Part shown: in pieces, positions 23,560-33,635 of the stretch | Layout: each line of letters begins with the position of its first letter | How positions within the stretch are numbered: the stretch's first letter is position 1 | Origin: Aquatica leii | Lineage: Eukaryota; Arthropoda; Insecta; Coleoptera; Lampyridae | Reading direction: 5' to 3' | DNA length: 64,000 bases | Assembly: GCA_035610365.1 (NCBI GenBank) | Contig: CM069433.1 | Coordinates: 130,094,545-130,158,544 of the forward strand | The notes under the pieces: model-generated | Told to the model about the DNA's origin: nothing | The model's input: only the letters and a program-made list of their open reading frames with translations | Databases searched by the model: none | Position numbers and translations under genes: made by a program

Positions 23560-24017
23560 GGTAGTCACTATGGTCGCGGTGGCTGTTGTGGTTGCGGTGG
23601 CCGTTGTGGTCGCGGTGACCGTTGTGGTCGCGGTGGCCGTTGTGGTAGACAAAATAGGTGGCCGTTGTGGTTACGAGCAGAGGTGGTCGCTATAGTCAAA
23701 GAGGTCGCTGTAACTGGCGTCGGCAGTCAATTTTCAGATCAGGCGTCGGTGGCCGTTGTAGTCGCGGTGGCCGTTGTGGTCATGAAGATAAGTGGCCGTT
23801 GTCGTCACGGTGGCTGTTATGGTCAAAAATGCAAGTGGCCGTTGTGGTCATGATGGCCGTTGTGGCCGACAGAATAAGTGGTCGTTGTGGTCACGGTGGC
23901 CGATGTAATTAAAGTTGGTAGGTGACCATTATGGTCACGATGGCCATTGTTGTCGTGACTGCAACGGCCACACTTCCGGGTGGCCGTTGTGGCAAGTGGA
24001 CGTTGTGGTCATGCCCC
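23560..24017 (-). repeat. GC-rich 18-bp minisatellite, right arm (inverted)
   Basis: The same unit as the left-arm array in reverse complement (CGCGGTGGCCGTTGTGGT). Units are degenerate, and unit order and number differ from the left arm. Confidence 0.9.
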
Positions 24018-24220
24018 CTCTGAAATAGTACAGTTCTAACTCGCCGGCACGGAAATAACACGCAATCGTCATATTATCTACATTTGAATATTATCGCAAA
24101 AACGTGTAAACTAAACGCATGCTCAATTTAATTGTACTATTTATCTCTGTCTTTGTTTACGTAGAGCACAATACAAACCTCGGAAAGCCGCATCTATAAC
24201 GAAGTTATATAATTATCTAT

Positions 24221-24400
24221 GGTAATTCTATATGTAGGGCAGGTAAAGAGAGGGCTGTGACCTTTTTGGTAAAAATATCTACCTGCAACGATTTTAGTCA
24301 GTAATCTTTTCTGTAACCTAATGAAAGTTAGTAGTGTTAATAAATAAACGAATAGCACTTGTTACTTAAATTTATCCGATACAAAGAAACAATCTTCACA
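24221..24400 (+). repeat. BEL 3' LTR, 3' part
   Basis: The last 83 bp (24318-24400) match the 5' LTR end at 13909-13995, both ending ACAATCTTCACA. The segment to the left should be LTR too but does not align with the surviving 5' LTR. Confidence 0.7.
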
Positions 24401-24404
24401 CAAT

Positions 24405-25240
24405 AAAAAGGACACGTACCACAAAAGTTACCTTACAGCAGTCGTATGTCGAAATGCTAATGGGCAATGTGGCCTTTAAAACCAATAAAAACAACTTAAC
24501 TAATGCCATTGAAGAAGCGTGGCATAAATTAGTGAGACAGTTGAATTCATGTGGCAGTAGTCCACAAAATATAACAGTGAAAAAAAAGTAAATTACTGTT
24601 AATTTCGTGTTATAAATCATTTTTTTGATTTACTTAAAGTTATTTGCCGATTGGAAACGTGTGGAATCTCGCACTCAATTGGTATATGCTCAAGATACAG
24701 GAGGAGGTCCTGCAGAAAAAAACTTTAACGGATTCTGAAATTCAACTAATAAATGTTCTTGGCAGTGTAACCGTAATAGGTGCTCTTGGGCTAACCGAAG
24801 TAGCCATCACACTATCCAAAGGTCCCAAATAAATAGAAAAGGTACAATAGGCAGGCCCACTTCTACAAACTGCCGATTCACTTTTATCGGACCTGTCAGT
24901 CATTATCGCGGAAACGGATTTTTCTAGAATGATTACTTCACATCGTGCAGTCCAACCAGTTGCTATTCCTACATCTTCTAAACCAATGTTAAAAGGTAAC
25001 CATTCAGTTTATATTAAGGTAACTAGTTAAATTAAAAACTAATTTTATTCAGAAAAAGACAGCACTCGGTGCCTATATATACACGAGCAAAAAGAAACTT
25101 ACGAAAACTTAGAAATATCCATAGATAGAAGTAATGCCATTGACTCCTTTACTGCAATAAAGCAAGATGAGTTAAAGATTAGAAATAAAATGAAAATAGA
25201 CAATCCTGAGGTAAATTTTGATTTAGTTCATAACGTTTAG
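24405..25240 (+). pseudogene. Harbinger partner protein, zeste-type Myb/SANT DNA-binding domain
   Basis: Exon 1 (to 24587) encodes KRTRTTKVTLQQSYVEMLMG, then EEAWHKLVRQLNSCGSSPQN, the zeste-type Myb/SANT domain (Myb_DNA-bind_5). Its start codon is lost because the BEL 3' LTR ends just upstream. A 52-bp intron (24588-24639, GTAAAT...AAG) joins FADWKRVESRTQLVYAQ. A one-base insertion near 24721 shifts frame before TLTDSEIQLINVLGSV. A second GT-AG intron (about 24996-25051) leads to a last exon ending VNFDLVHNV at about 25240. Such Myb-like proteins work with the PIF/Harbinger transposase, here convergent downstream. Confidence 0.8.
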
Positions 25241-25254
25241 ATAAATAATTATTT

Positions 25255-26085
25255 TTATATCAAGTAGTGCAGTAGTAATAAATTATTATTTTGGCAGCAC
25301 TTATGTGGTAATAGTGTAATGATCTATGATGTAAAAGACAGCTAAATCTCATTTTCGTTATGCCAATACATTTTTCCACATAATTTCTAGCTGATGTAAA
25401 TCTTGCTGTGTATTGTCCTTGTAGTGTCAGGTAAAGTACCAACAATTGATGTAAATAGCCATGGTTATAGATTATAGCCAGAGTCTCCTATCAATCAATA
25501 CTATCTTTCACCTACAATTATATAAGCATTTGAAACCAGAAAGAATTTTAATAGTCTACCTTCTATAGATTACTGTCGGAAGTACTGTATAACAGATGTC
25601 CAAATAGCAGCATCATGTACCGACCTGGGATACCTTGCATTGACTGCCAGCAACTTCATGTCAGCATCACATACAATTTGAACATTAATGCTGTGATAAA
25701 TTTTACTGTTAAGATATAAATCCCTGAAAATTGTTCATCTTCGGCAAGGAGAGCCACAATAGCTACATGTGTGCAATCCATGTATCTAACAAATGTGTGT
25801 ATATTACATTTGAAACAATTTTAATGCATCGGCTAACATTTGCTTGACTCAAACCAAACATATAATTGGTACCAACAGACTTTTGGAATGAACCATGAGC
25901 ATTAAAAAAGTGCTAAATAAATTTTTAGTACTGATGAAATAGCAGTCATTCTTTCACTTTCCAAATGCAGACTTAAGATATTGCAGAAATTTCTAGCCAG
26001 TTCAGGTGTTAGACGAAAAATTTGAATAAAATTTTCTTTAGGTACATTAAAAGGATCACTTGCATAGTGAACTGTACATATTACA
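25255..26085 (-). pseudogene. PIF/Harbinger transposase (DDE_Tnp_4, HARBI1-like)
   Basis: Reading down the minus strand: FRLTPELARNFCNILSLHLE (about 26020-25960); a helix-turn-helix-like stretch VGTNYMFGLSQANVSRCIK (about 25880-25825); TFVRYMDCTHVAIVALLAED with the first catalytic Asp (MDCTH, codon at 25777-25779); CDADMKLLAVNARYPRSVHD with the second (about 25620); and ARNYVEKCIGITKMRFSCLL with the last acid (VEKCIG, about 25380). The acids survive, but several frameshifts and stops interrupt the frame. Known members cut and paste with TTA/TWA targets; I found no terminal repeats. Confidence 0.8.
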
Positions 26086-27429
26086 GGTATATAATCAATG
26101 ACTTACTTCTTAAAATTTCTCTTTCTTAATGACCATCAACAAATGTACAAAATGATCGTCCATTATATTAGTTTAAAATCAAGTATAATTTATAACCAAC
26201 TTCGTTTAGATCAATGCGTCAGTTTTCTGTTTCTATTGCTGTTTTGTCAAACTGTCAAACTGTTTATCGTGAACCATACAGCCACACAATATTTACGAAT
26301 TCGTTGAGTCGGTAACGACAACCGAATTGCATTCGTTTACAAACTGTATTATAAAGAATGCTAACGATATTGTCAACGAAAGCGAAACGCACCGAATACG
26401 ACTTTAAAAAAAATACAAAACTCTATTATAACGATCGTTATAACCTAACAAAAAGCTTAGAGAATTGGGCTGTTAGTCTCTTAAACAACTGCTGGCAATT
26501 AACTACTGTCGGTGAATTTTTCTAAATTCATGTAATCTAGATCGACATATCAATCCAATGTATTAGTATGTTAATTTTATGTTAGTTCACAAATACAATA
26601 AAATTTTTTTCTTTAATTACAAGTTTAGTTTATACACATTTGCATTTCATATATAAATATAGAGTTGATACATAAATCTTTATCCAGTTAGGAGTAAAGG
26701 TAAATAAAAAAAAAACATTTTTTATTCACAAATATAATCAATTTTTTCAAGAAAATTTTAAAAGCTTAACCGGATAAACCAAGTTAAACAATAAAAAAGT
26801 AGAATTTATTTCTTTTTTTAACAAACTGTATATATTCTAATTATGACTATAATTATTGCCAATTGTATAGGCTAATGCAGCATTCACTTACTTAGTTTAG
26901 TTTAGGTTACAAAGAAAAGCAAATGTAAAGTGATAGACAAGGTAAAATCGTAATAAGTTGCTCAGCATATACTATTATATGTATAAAAGTGTTTTGCTAA
27001 TGATAGTTGCTTAACTTGTATGTAACGTTACTCGAAGAAAATTGTTAATGTCGACGTAAACTATAAAGCATGCTGAAAAACAACAAGAATGATAACGATT
27101 ATACGACTTATTTAATTTGCATTAAAATCTAATATTTTATTTGCAACTTATCTAATATTTTTAGTGATTTTACGGGAGTACCCTAGTCTCATTCATGATA
27201 CAGTTTCAATTTTCATTGATAAAGTTCAAATGCGGGATAAATAACGTGCTCTCAGTATAATGCGTTACATAAATTGGCAAATTTTCTATATTTTAAACTA
27301 AGATGTAAATGTCATGTGTGATAACAATTAATTCGAAGAAAATAAACTTGAAGTTTATTCACAAAAGTGTTTTTAAAATAACCTGTTGGCTTTGGTTGTT
27401 TGGCAGATGAGTTCAATGTAAAGGTCAAA
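26086..27429. other. AT-rich intergenic stretch
   Basis: The right end of the Harbinger must lie here, but its terminal repeat was not identified. The segment 26290-26460 is somewhat less AT-rich (ATAACGATCGTTATAA is a perfect palindrome near 26429). No gene seen. Confidence 0.45.
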
Positions 27430-27950
27430 GTTCACGGGTGAATATGCCGGTCGTAGTTGGACTCGTCGGCGCCTACGCGACTCAGATTGGACCCGCGCGT
27501 TGTTCTCAGTCAAAACTGAAATCACCAGTAACCGACGCTAATTTTCGGATAGCGTCTTACAAACCCCTAATGTAACGTTGCAAATATAGGCATTGTTGTA
27601 AGGAATAAAAGCGAAAGACACCGATGGACTCCGAGTCACCCACACTTAATATTTTCTTAACGCTAGATCATGTGCGGGTTGCAATCGTCGTGGGGGTAAC
27701 CTGTGGATGTGTTGTGTCGATGCTTGTGTAAGGGAGTAGCGACTTTAAGCACAGGACATAGATAAGTGGCGGTTTTAGGTCGTCGGCCGTAAAGCTATTA
27801 CAGTTGTGACAAGTGAGAAAAGACTTTTTGTTCGCAACTTTAATTACGGACCCCGTGGGGATGCTGATACCGGAAAGGTAAGATAGCAGGGGAGGGGATA
27901 ACTACGAACGAGAGCGAAACTTGTTGATTCAGGATGATACTCCTGCAACT
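27430..27950 (+). promoter_or_regulatory. CpG-rich segment, candidate promoter and first exon of a host gene
   Basis: This segment contrasts sharply with the AT-rich flanks and has many CpG dinucleotides (for example CGTCGGCGCCTACGCG near 27467). It is not similar to any repeat in the window. TCAGTC at 27506-27511 fits an insect initiator. An ATG at 27861 in GGGGATGCTGATACCGGAAAG is followed after 17 bases by the donor-like GTAAGA (27878). This could be a 5' UTR plus first short coding exon with a long intron to the right. No downstream exon is recognised, so the gene identity is unknown. Confidence 0.35.
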
Positions 27951-30900
27951 ATGTTTCAGGCACATTTACACAATTTCAAACACTACCCATCTTTCGCTAA
28001 ATAATGAATGCTCTTTATTAAATAAACAATTGTATAACCTGTGACATTATAACCACCTTAAAATGCTCAATTTCTTTTATGTTTGTTGTTTAATTGTTGA
28101 ATTAATATGCTTAAACATTTGTAGGTGGTTTTCAACTTTGAACTTTTCCAAATTCTTAATAGAAATACATTTATGAAGCGTTTTACCTTATTTATATTAA
28201 CGTTACCATTAACATTGTAACAATATACATATACATAATTGTTTTAATTTAAAATAAATTAATTATCTTTTGAACTAATTTGAATGAAACTATTTATAAA
28301 AAAGTAAAGGTCGCAAACCCAAAGAAACCCTTACACCCTTAATGAAAATTTCATTGTAATTTATAACATCTTTAATTGTAAAAGAATTTTCCTTTCAGAA
28401 ACTATTTTAAATCTATTTTTATTAACGTAGTGAGTAAATTTGAGTGTAGTTAATAAACATTTAGATGTTTATGTGAACATTTGACATTACTATTCCAAAT
28501 GTATCAGCTAAAGAAAGTTTAATAATTTAATTTTACTATTTATTCTAAGAGAATTATATGATTAAGATTACATGGCTTTTTTTAATTTCGAAAATCTATT
28601 GAAAACATTTTTTTCTTTGCTTCTGGTTGTGTGAATTTAAAAATAATTTAAGAAATCTATGTAGTAGTGCTTTGCATTTGTACCTAACGAATCTACAAAA
28701 TAAATTAAAACATTTTGTTATTGTATGATTACGTATTCTTTGTTATTGATTTTGTGTGTGTTGTTTTTAGTATTAAATGATTTTATGTTTATTTATTTTA
28801 AGTTTCTTGTATTTTATTTGTTATTGCAGTGACTTTCACTTAATGGGAAATAAACTGTGCATAATTTGGATTATTCTATTTATTATAAAGTGATATACTA
28901 AAAGTTTATTATTTGATATCCAAAACTACTCGAGATCTATAAATTTAGATATGTAATAATACCAAGTATTGCTTTTTTTACAATCAATTTATGAGAGTTT
29001 ATTACATTGTGTGCTACCTACACTTTATTTTTTTATACGAAGAACCGCAAAACTTTAGAAGAAACAACATAATAAGTGTAAATACTTGAATGCGTATAAA
29101 TCGGTATACAGTAATTTTATTGATACATACAAAAAAATAAGGATCAATAACATATGAGATTACTTTTACGAAATTAGAACTAATCTAAGGACTTACAGAT
29201 TAACAATTATTTGACTTTTTCCGTTAACACTTTAAATCAATTAACTTAGCTGTAGTGCAAATTTTTACAATTTTTGAATATAAAAAAGTAATTTTTTTTG
29301 TTAATAACGTTTTTTGTCAGTCCTGATAGTTTCACAATATTACTGAAGAAAATAAAAAAGTCCCTGCGACTGCAGTTTTACTGTTATTAGTTATTTTTAA
29401 TGAACCAAAAGAAAAGTGGCTTCATGAGAATTAAAAATTGATACCATCATTTTCATGGTATTGTAACAGCCTTTTATGTAACAGAAAATCGACTTAACAT
29501 GGTTTTGTCAAAAAGTTAATGGTTAGATAAAACGTGGTTAAGAAGTCATTAAACTAAAAATAAATGGTTTCTAATGGTATTTAGTTTCATTACTTGTAAA
29601 CGTAGATTTTGTTGTAAACATAAGACGGCATGCGTCACATAGCACTTCAGTATGCAAATGTTAAACTTACTAGCGAAGCTCTACTAATTAAATTTGAGTA
29701 TAGCTTTAGAGAATAGCAATTTGTTGTCTAAGCAAAATATAAATTTACTGTCAATAAGACAAAACATTTAACTTATAAGTCTCAAATGTTTCTGTGAATA
29801 TGTGTTTTTTTATATTAAGCGACGCTCGAAACGAATGCTGAAGTACTTGCGATTTATAACTTGAGATTTTAAATTGTCGATTTTCATAGGTGGGTTTTAC
29901 TTAAGATAAGTATCACATGATTAGGCTTTACTTTACTTTATTTTAGTGTTACTATACTTCGTTGTAGGTTTTATTGAGAATAATTTTTAAAATCTCTTAT
30001 AATTTGCTACGCTAAAAAGTTTTGTTATTAACAAATTTACTGCATATGAAGTTGATATAAAAAAATGTTCTCAAAAACTCGTGCCGTTATAGAATGCAAG
30101 GAACTGCCAGATAAATTAGTGCAATTATAAAGTTAAGAGAGAAACCTTGTTCAGTTTGCATTTTGCAATTTCAAAAATGAGCAACATCTTGTAGCATTTA
30201 ACTTTGTTAACAAATATATATTCTACAGTTTTATTTATTGTAAAATTTAAATTGATACTTTAGAATATTTTTCGCCAAGGTACAGAAGCAGTACAACAAA
30301 ACCTTTTGTGTTTTTTTTTCAGTTTAAAGATCGTTACTGTTTCATCAAGTTTTGAATAAAACTGCGGGATAAAACCACAACGTAAAACAATGCCGATGCA
30401 ATTGTGCAAATGCCACCAGAGTGAACTACTGAACGGCCGTTTCGCCACTTTGGGGCTCTTCAGCAGTAGGAGATAGACTAGAATGTTACTCCTACAATTG
30501 CATTGACAACCCTAGAGCTTTATATTCAAGTATAACGAAGGTAACGATTAATAAGTGTTTGATGGCAGAGCCATCTCATGGTGCTTTAGTATAACTTTTC
30601 GTTGTTGAGTAGGAGAAATACAATGTAAAATTTTAAAACACAAATTCATTTCTTCCGGTAAAGTTTGAAGAACGCAGCGATCATCTACTGTTGTGTATGC
30701 CCAACAAGGTTTTTATCGTTAAGTGTTTTGCACACATCTATGTTAATATGAATTAGAATATTGTTGTGACCTGAGTGAAAGTCTTTATTTGGGGTAAGCA
30801 TCTCTTGTGTTGGTAGTTTAATTTCATTATTCCGAAATTGTCTGTAGCGGGTTTCCATACCCCCACACGTTTTTTTTGTCTGTGGAGATATCAGCAGATG

Positions 30901-31140
30901 TTATATTTGGAGAAAATTTCCATGACGTTGTCCCATCACCGTAGTTAATATTATCTACGCTACCTTTGTTATCGCATTAGAGGAAACAATTAGCGAACTT
31001 ATGAAATTTATTTGACGGAAATTAAAAAAGGGTTTACTTGTTATAACGCTGCATGTACGTCTTTGTTAAATTTCAACTAAGTTGTATGGAATGCTGCAAA
31101 AAGGCCACTAGCTAGTCGACGGCTTTGGGTGAAAACTAAT
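27951..31140. other. AT-rich gene-free stretch
   Basis: No supported coding region, array or LTR. If the candidate first exon at 27.4-27.95 kb is real, this may be its first intron. A less AT-rich patch at 30370-30500 gives only a short minus-strand frame without motifs. Confidence 0.5.
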
Positions 31141-31602
31141 TGTAAGTATTGTATTTTTTATTTAAATTCTTAGTTCAATTGTACGAACGATTGAACGTAT
31201 TTAACAGATTGTTAACACAATTAATTATAAAATCGTTTTGTTGTATTTCACTTATTATTATACGGTGCGCTTTAATTTTCTAAATTTTCGAGTTTCGTAT
31301 TTTTGTATTTTAATTTACAAATGTTAATTTACTTCATTTCCGAATATCAAAGTAAGGCCGATTAGGTCACTTGATTGTACGATGTGTTCTCCTGTCGAAG
31401 GCGTAGTTTATGTATTGTCTGTGATACCGACCTACGTGTTAGCGTTTGATAAAATTTATATAAATATATTTGTATATCTTCCTCTACATAAACTGTTGTC
31501 TGTGATAAAATAAATAAACTCTGTGTTACCACTTCTCTCTTGTTATCTGTTCTCTTTCAGCTGCGAGTAGATTTAAACGGTGTCTCCCACCCTAGTCTTT
31601 CA
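31141..31602 (+). repeat. LTR of an unassigned LTR retrotransposon (copy 2)
   Basis: Begins TGTAAGTATTGTATTTT, ends GTCTTTCA, and is followed by CGTTTTGGCGCC. It aligns with 6963-7449. After the primer site about 80 bp of leader match the other copy, then similarity is lost. No gag or pol follows, so this is a truncated element or LTR-plus-leader fragment. Confidence 0.7.
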
Positions 31603-31605
31603 TCG

Positions 31606-31615
31606 TTTTGGCGCC
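31606..31615 (+). promoter_or_regulatory. Primer-binding site start (TTTTGGCGCC)
   Basis: Same position and sequence relative to the LTR as at 7454-7463. Confidence 0.6.
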
Positions 31616-32527
31616 TTTTTAAATTTATTTTGTAATCTAACATCACGAAGCTTACGACTCTATCCAAGGAACAACTGAGTTAGTCGTCGCTCTTTTAAGT
31701 TACGAGAAAAACCACGTACCAACATTAAGACGTTTCAAAATTTGGATCTCACAGGATTTACCGCATAGTTAAAATCAACGGCCAATCTCTATTACTTTAA
31801 ATAGTCCTGGTCGGCCTGAAAACTTTAATTGCAAATATATCAACATTGGTCCAATTTTCATCAAGTTGTTAGAAGAAACATTTTCATTTAACGCCACAAG
31901 GAAACTACACTTTGAGTTTGTAGTTATATTTCAGAAACACACTGTATTGTTAGCTGTTATTGTGCTTTTTTTAGTATCTTTTTGTGCACTAAGTACTGCG
32001 CACTGTTTGTCGTTCTTTTCTCGTACATCCGGATATAATTTTTGCTATCTACTGTAATAAATGATTGATTTGACAGTATCTTGTGGATACGTTTGAGCAC
32101 TTCTACATTACAAATAATTATGTAGATAATTGCAAAAGAACAAATTCAGTAGTGTTTGATCTATTTTTGGTATTGATATTTTTATTTTTTTCTGATGCAC
32201 TGTTAATTTCTTTGTTTCAATTAATTATCTATTCTGTTTCAAAGTGCAAAAATGATTCTTGTTAGTATTAAAATTGATTTTTTTTGTTTGGATTGTGTTA
32301 TTGCATTACTATATACAATGATGGTAAAAAAGTATAATATTGCGGATTAGACATTTAATCCTAACTTCATGGTCTTTGTTGTAACCATGTTATGATTATT
32401 TTTTTCATAATATAGTGTATTATAGAATTAGTAGAATCACGTTAGGATTTGAGGTTTCTGATAACAATAACCAAATGATAACAAAATACGATATTTAAAA
32501 AAAAACAAGTAAATGTTTATTGAATAA
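31616..32527. other. Retrotransposon leader remnant, then AT-rich DNA
   Basis: The first 80 bp resemble the leader after LTR copy 1. The open frames at 31866-32057 and 32083-32265 are hydrophobic by composition and carry no recognised motif. Confidence 0.45.
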
Positions 32528-33073
32528 TTAAAAAAACTAAAAAAACACGCTTTTATAAATAACCGAACTAAAAAGAAGAAAATAATTTATAATTACAAAC
32601 AAAATTATTAAATTCAGAGCAATAATATATAATTATAAACAAAATCACTAAATTCAGAGTTAAAAGCGTGGGGTGCATCTGGATACACGGTAGTCTTTCG
32701 CGCCAAGTATCTGTTATTTCTTTTTTTTGTAATTAATTATATCAATCATTGTTTTAACATGTATTCAGTTCGACTATTGCTGTCAATTGGTCATTTGACT
32801 GATATACATAATACTGTCACTAAACACGACGTTTGAATACATACGTGACGAGATATTCTACAGCTGCACTGTTTTTGCCTTATTGATAGCTGTCTTTAGA
32901 ATAATTGTAACAATGATTATAGATGCACCCCACGCTTTTAACTCTGAATTTAGTGATTTTGTTTATAATTATATATTATTGCTCTGAATTTAATAATTTT
33001 GTTTGTAATTATAAATTATTTTCTTCTTTTTAGTTCGGTTATTTATAAAAGCGTGTTTTTTTAGTTTTTTTAA
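32528..33073. repeat. Perfect 153-bp inverted repeat with 240-bp spacer
   Basis: 32528-32680 and 32921-33073 are exact reverse complements as far as I can check base by base. The outer ends start TTAAAAAAACTAAAAAAACA and the inner ends are GGGGTGCATCT. The spacer carries no coding frame. Perfect identity implies a recent origin or gene conversion. It may be a non-autonomous DNA element or an inverted duplication. Confidence 0.9.
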
Positions 33074-33180
33074 ACTATTATTTATTTTCTATTTTTTAGT
33101 TCGGGTACCTATAAAAGCGTGTATTTTCAATTTTCTAAGCTATCAGTTATTTTCCGTATTTTAATTCGATTTATCAATAA
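33030..33180 (+). repeat. Degenerate tandem units with ATAAAAGCGTG core
   Basis: Units of 60-65 bp containing TTAGTTCGG...TATAAAAGCGTG occur at about 33031, 33097 and, more diverged, 33161. A further ATAAAAGCGTG follows the CATA tract at 33647. The right arm of the inverted repeat overlaps the first unit. Confidence 0.55.
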
Positions 33181-33269
33181 TCAATTTTTGCGGACATGTG
33201 ATTATGAAATATCTTAGGAACTAAAAACGTATTGGAAACAGTAGTTATCGACAGTAAGATCTTATTTCT

Positions 33270-33362
33270 CGGGGAGGGAACCTGAGAAACAGCTATCACA
33301 TCCAAGGCAGGCAGCGGGCGCGCAAATTACCTGCTCCGACACGAAGTGGTAATAGTGAAATA
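33270..33362 (+). pseudogene. 18S rRNA-like fragment
   Basis: GGGGAGGGAACCTGAGAAAC, then ATCCAAGGCAGGCAGCGGG and CGCGCAAATTACCTGCTCC, followed by a GTGGTAATAGTGAAATAC stretch, follow the conserved 5' domain of eukaryotic 18S rRNA (the region reading GAGCCTGAGAAACGGC... in the intact gene). By eye similarity is about 75-80 percent over 90 bases and weaker beyond. It is not a functional rRNA gene. It sits at the head of a 300-bp segment with a retroelement-like tail. Confidence 0.7.
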
Positions 33363-33635
33363 CACTGGAACGATTTAAACGCGATAGGCTTTGTTGAGAT
33401 GCACACCTGCGCAGTTCACGCGCTCTGTCTTTGTCACTCTCATGCAGAGGATCCCTAAAGAAATCAATTAATCCTGACGATCCTAATTAGGATAATAAAA
33501 ACTTTTTAATGAATTATTGCATTGTCATCGGCCCGTGAAACGCATGCAAAGTTTCAAGTTAATCAAACACCTGGAAACCGCTGAAAATTAAGCTCAAAGA
33601 TTCCGTTACATACATACATACATACATACATACAT
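33363..33635 (+). repeat. Retroelement-like 3' body with (CATA)n tail
   Basis: Follows the 18S-like piece directly. The final part (GTGAAACGCATGCAAAGTTT, then AAGATTCCGTTACATACATA) resembles 3' ends of RTE/I-type LINEs and the SINEs that borrow them. It ends in a CATA tract at 33607-33635. Confidence 0.5.

Larger units (their letters stand above)
19455..24220. mobile_element. Large foldback (FB/Galileo-like) element with minisatellite arms
   Basis: The two ends are inverted copies. Outer ends share TATATAACTTCGTTATAGAT (19461-19480; inverse at about 24194-24213). Each arm has a GC-rich 18-bp array. Inner parts also match, for example ACTATGTCGTTTAAGTTGTA (20225-20244; inverse at about 23330-23349), and GCTTGCGATTGAAGTGTGT (about 20436; inverse near 23128). 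Arms are about 1.0 kb (19455-20480) and 1.1 kb (23092-24220). Drosophila FB elements and Galileo (P superfamily) have this architecture; membership here is inference. The interior holds no intact transposase. Confidence 0.75.
13741..24400 (+). mobile_element. BEL/Pao LTR retrotransposon, interrupted by nested insertions
   Basis: The order is LTR, primer site, gag (14089-15362), protease (15445-15618), RT, RNase H, integrase (to 19397), 3' LTR. The two LTR ends match over about 85 bp (13909-13995 and 24318-24400). A hairpin repeat interrupts the protease-RT link (about 15620-16090). A foldback element interrupts the 3' LTR (about 19455-24220). Stops, frameshifts and an integrase deletion make it inactive. 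Immediately after the 3' LTR the sequence resumes inside the first exon of a Harbinger partner gene, so that element was the probable target. The left boundary is uncertain. Confidence 0.8.

Noticed and set aside
23551..23912. Gly/Arg/Cys-rich frames
   Set aside because: Same reason; the inverted copy of the minisatellite.
30260..30448. 62-codon minus-strand frame in a less AT-rich patch
   Set aside because: No family motif could be recognised in either strand, and it lies alone in a gene-free stretch.
33270..33362. Functional 18S rRNA gene
   Set aside because: Only about 90 bases are similar, with many substitutions, and the rest of the gene is absent.
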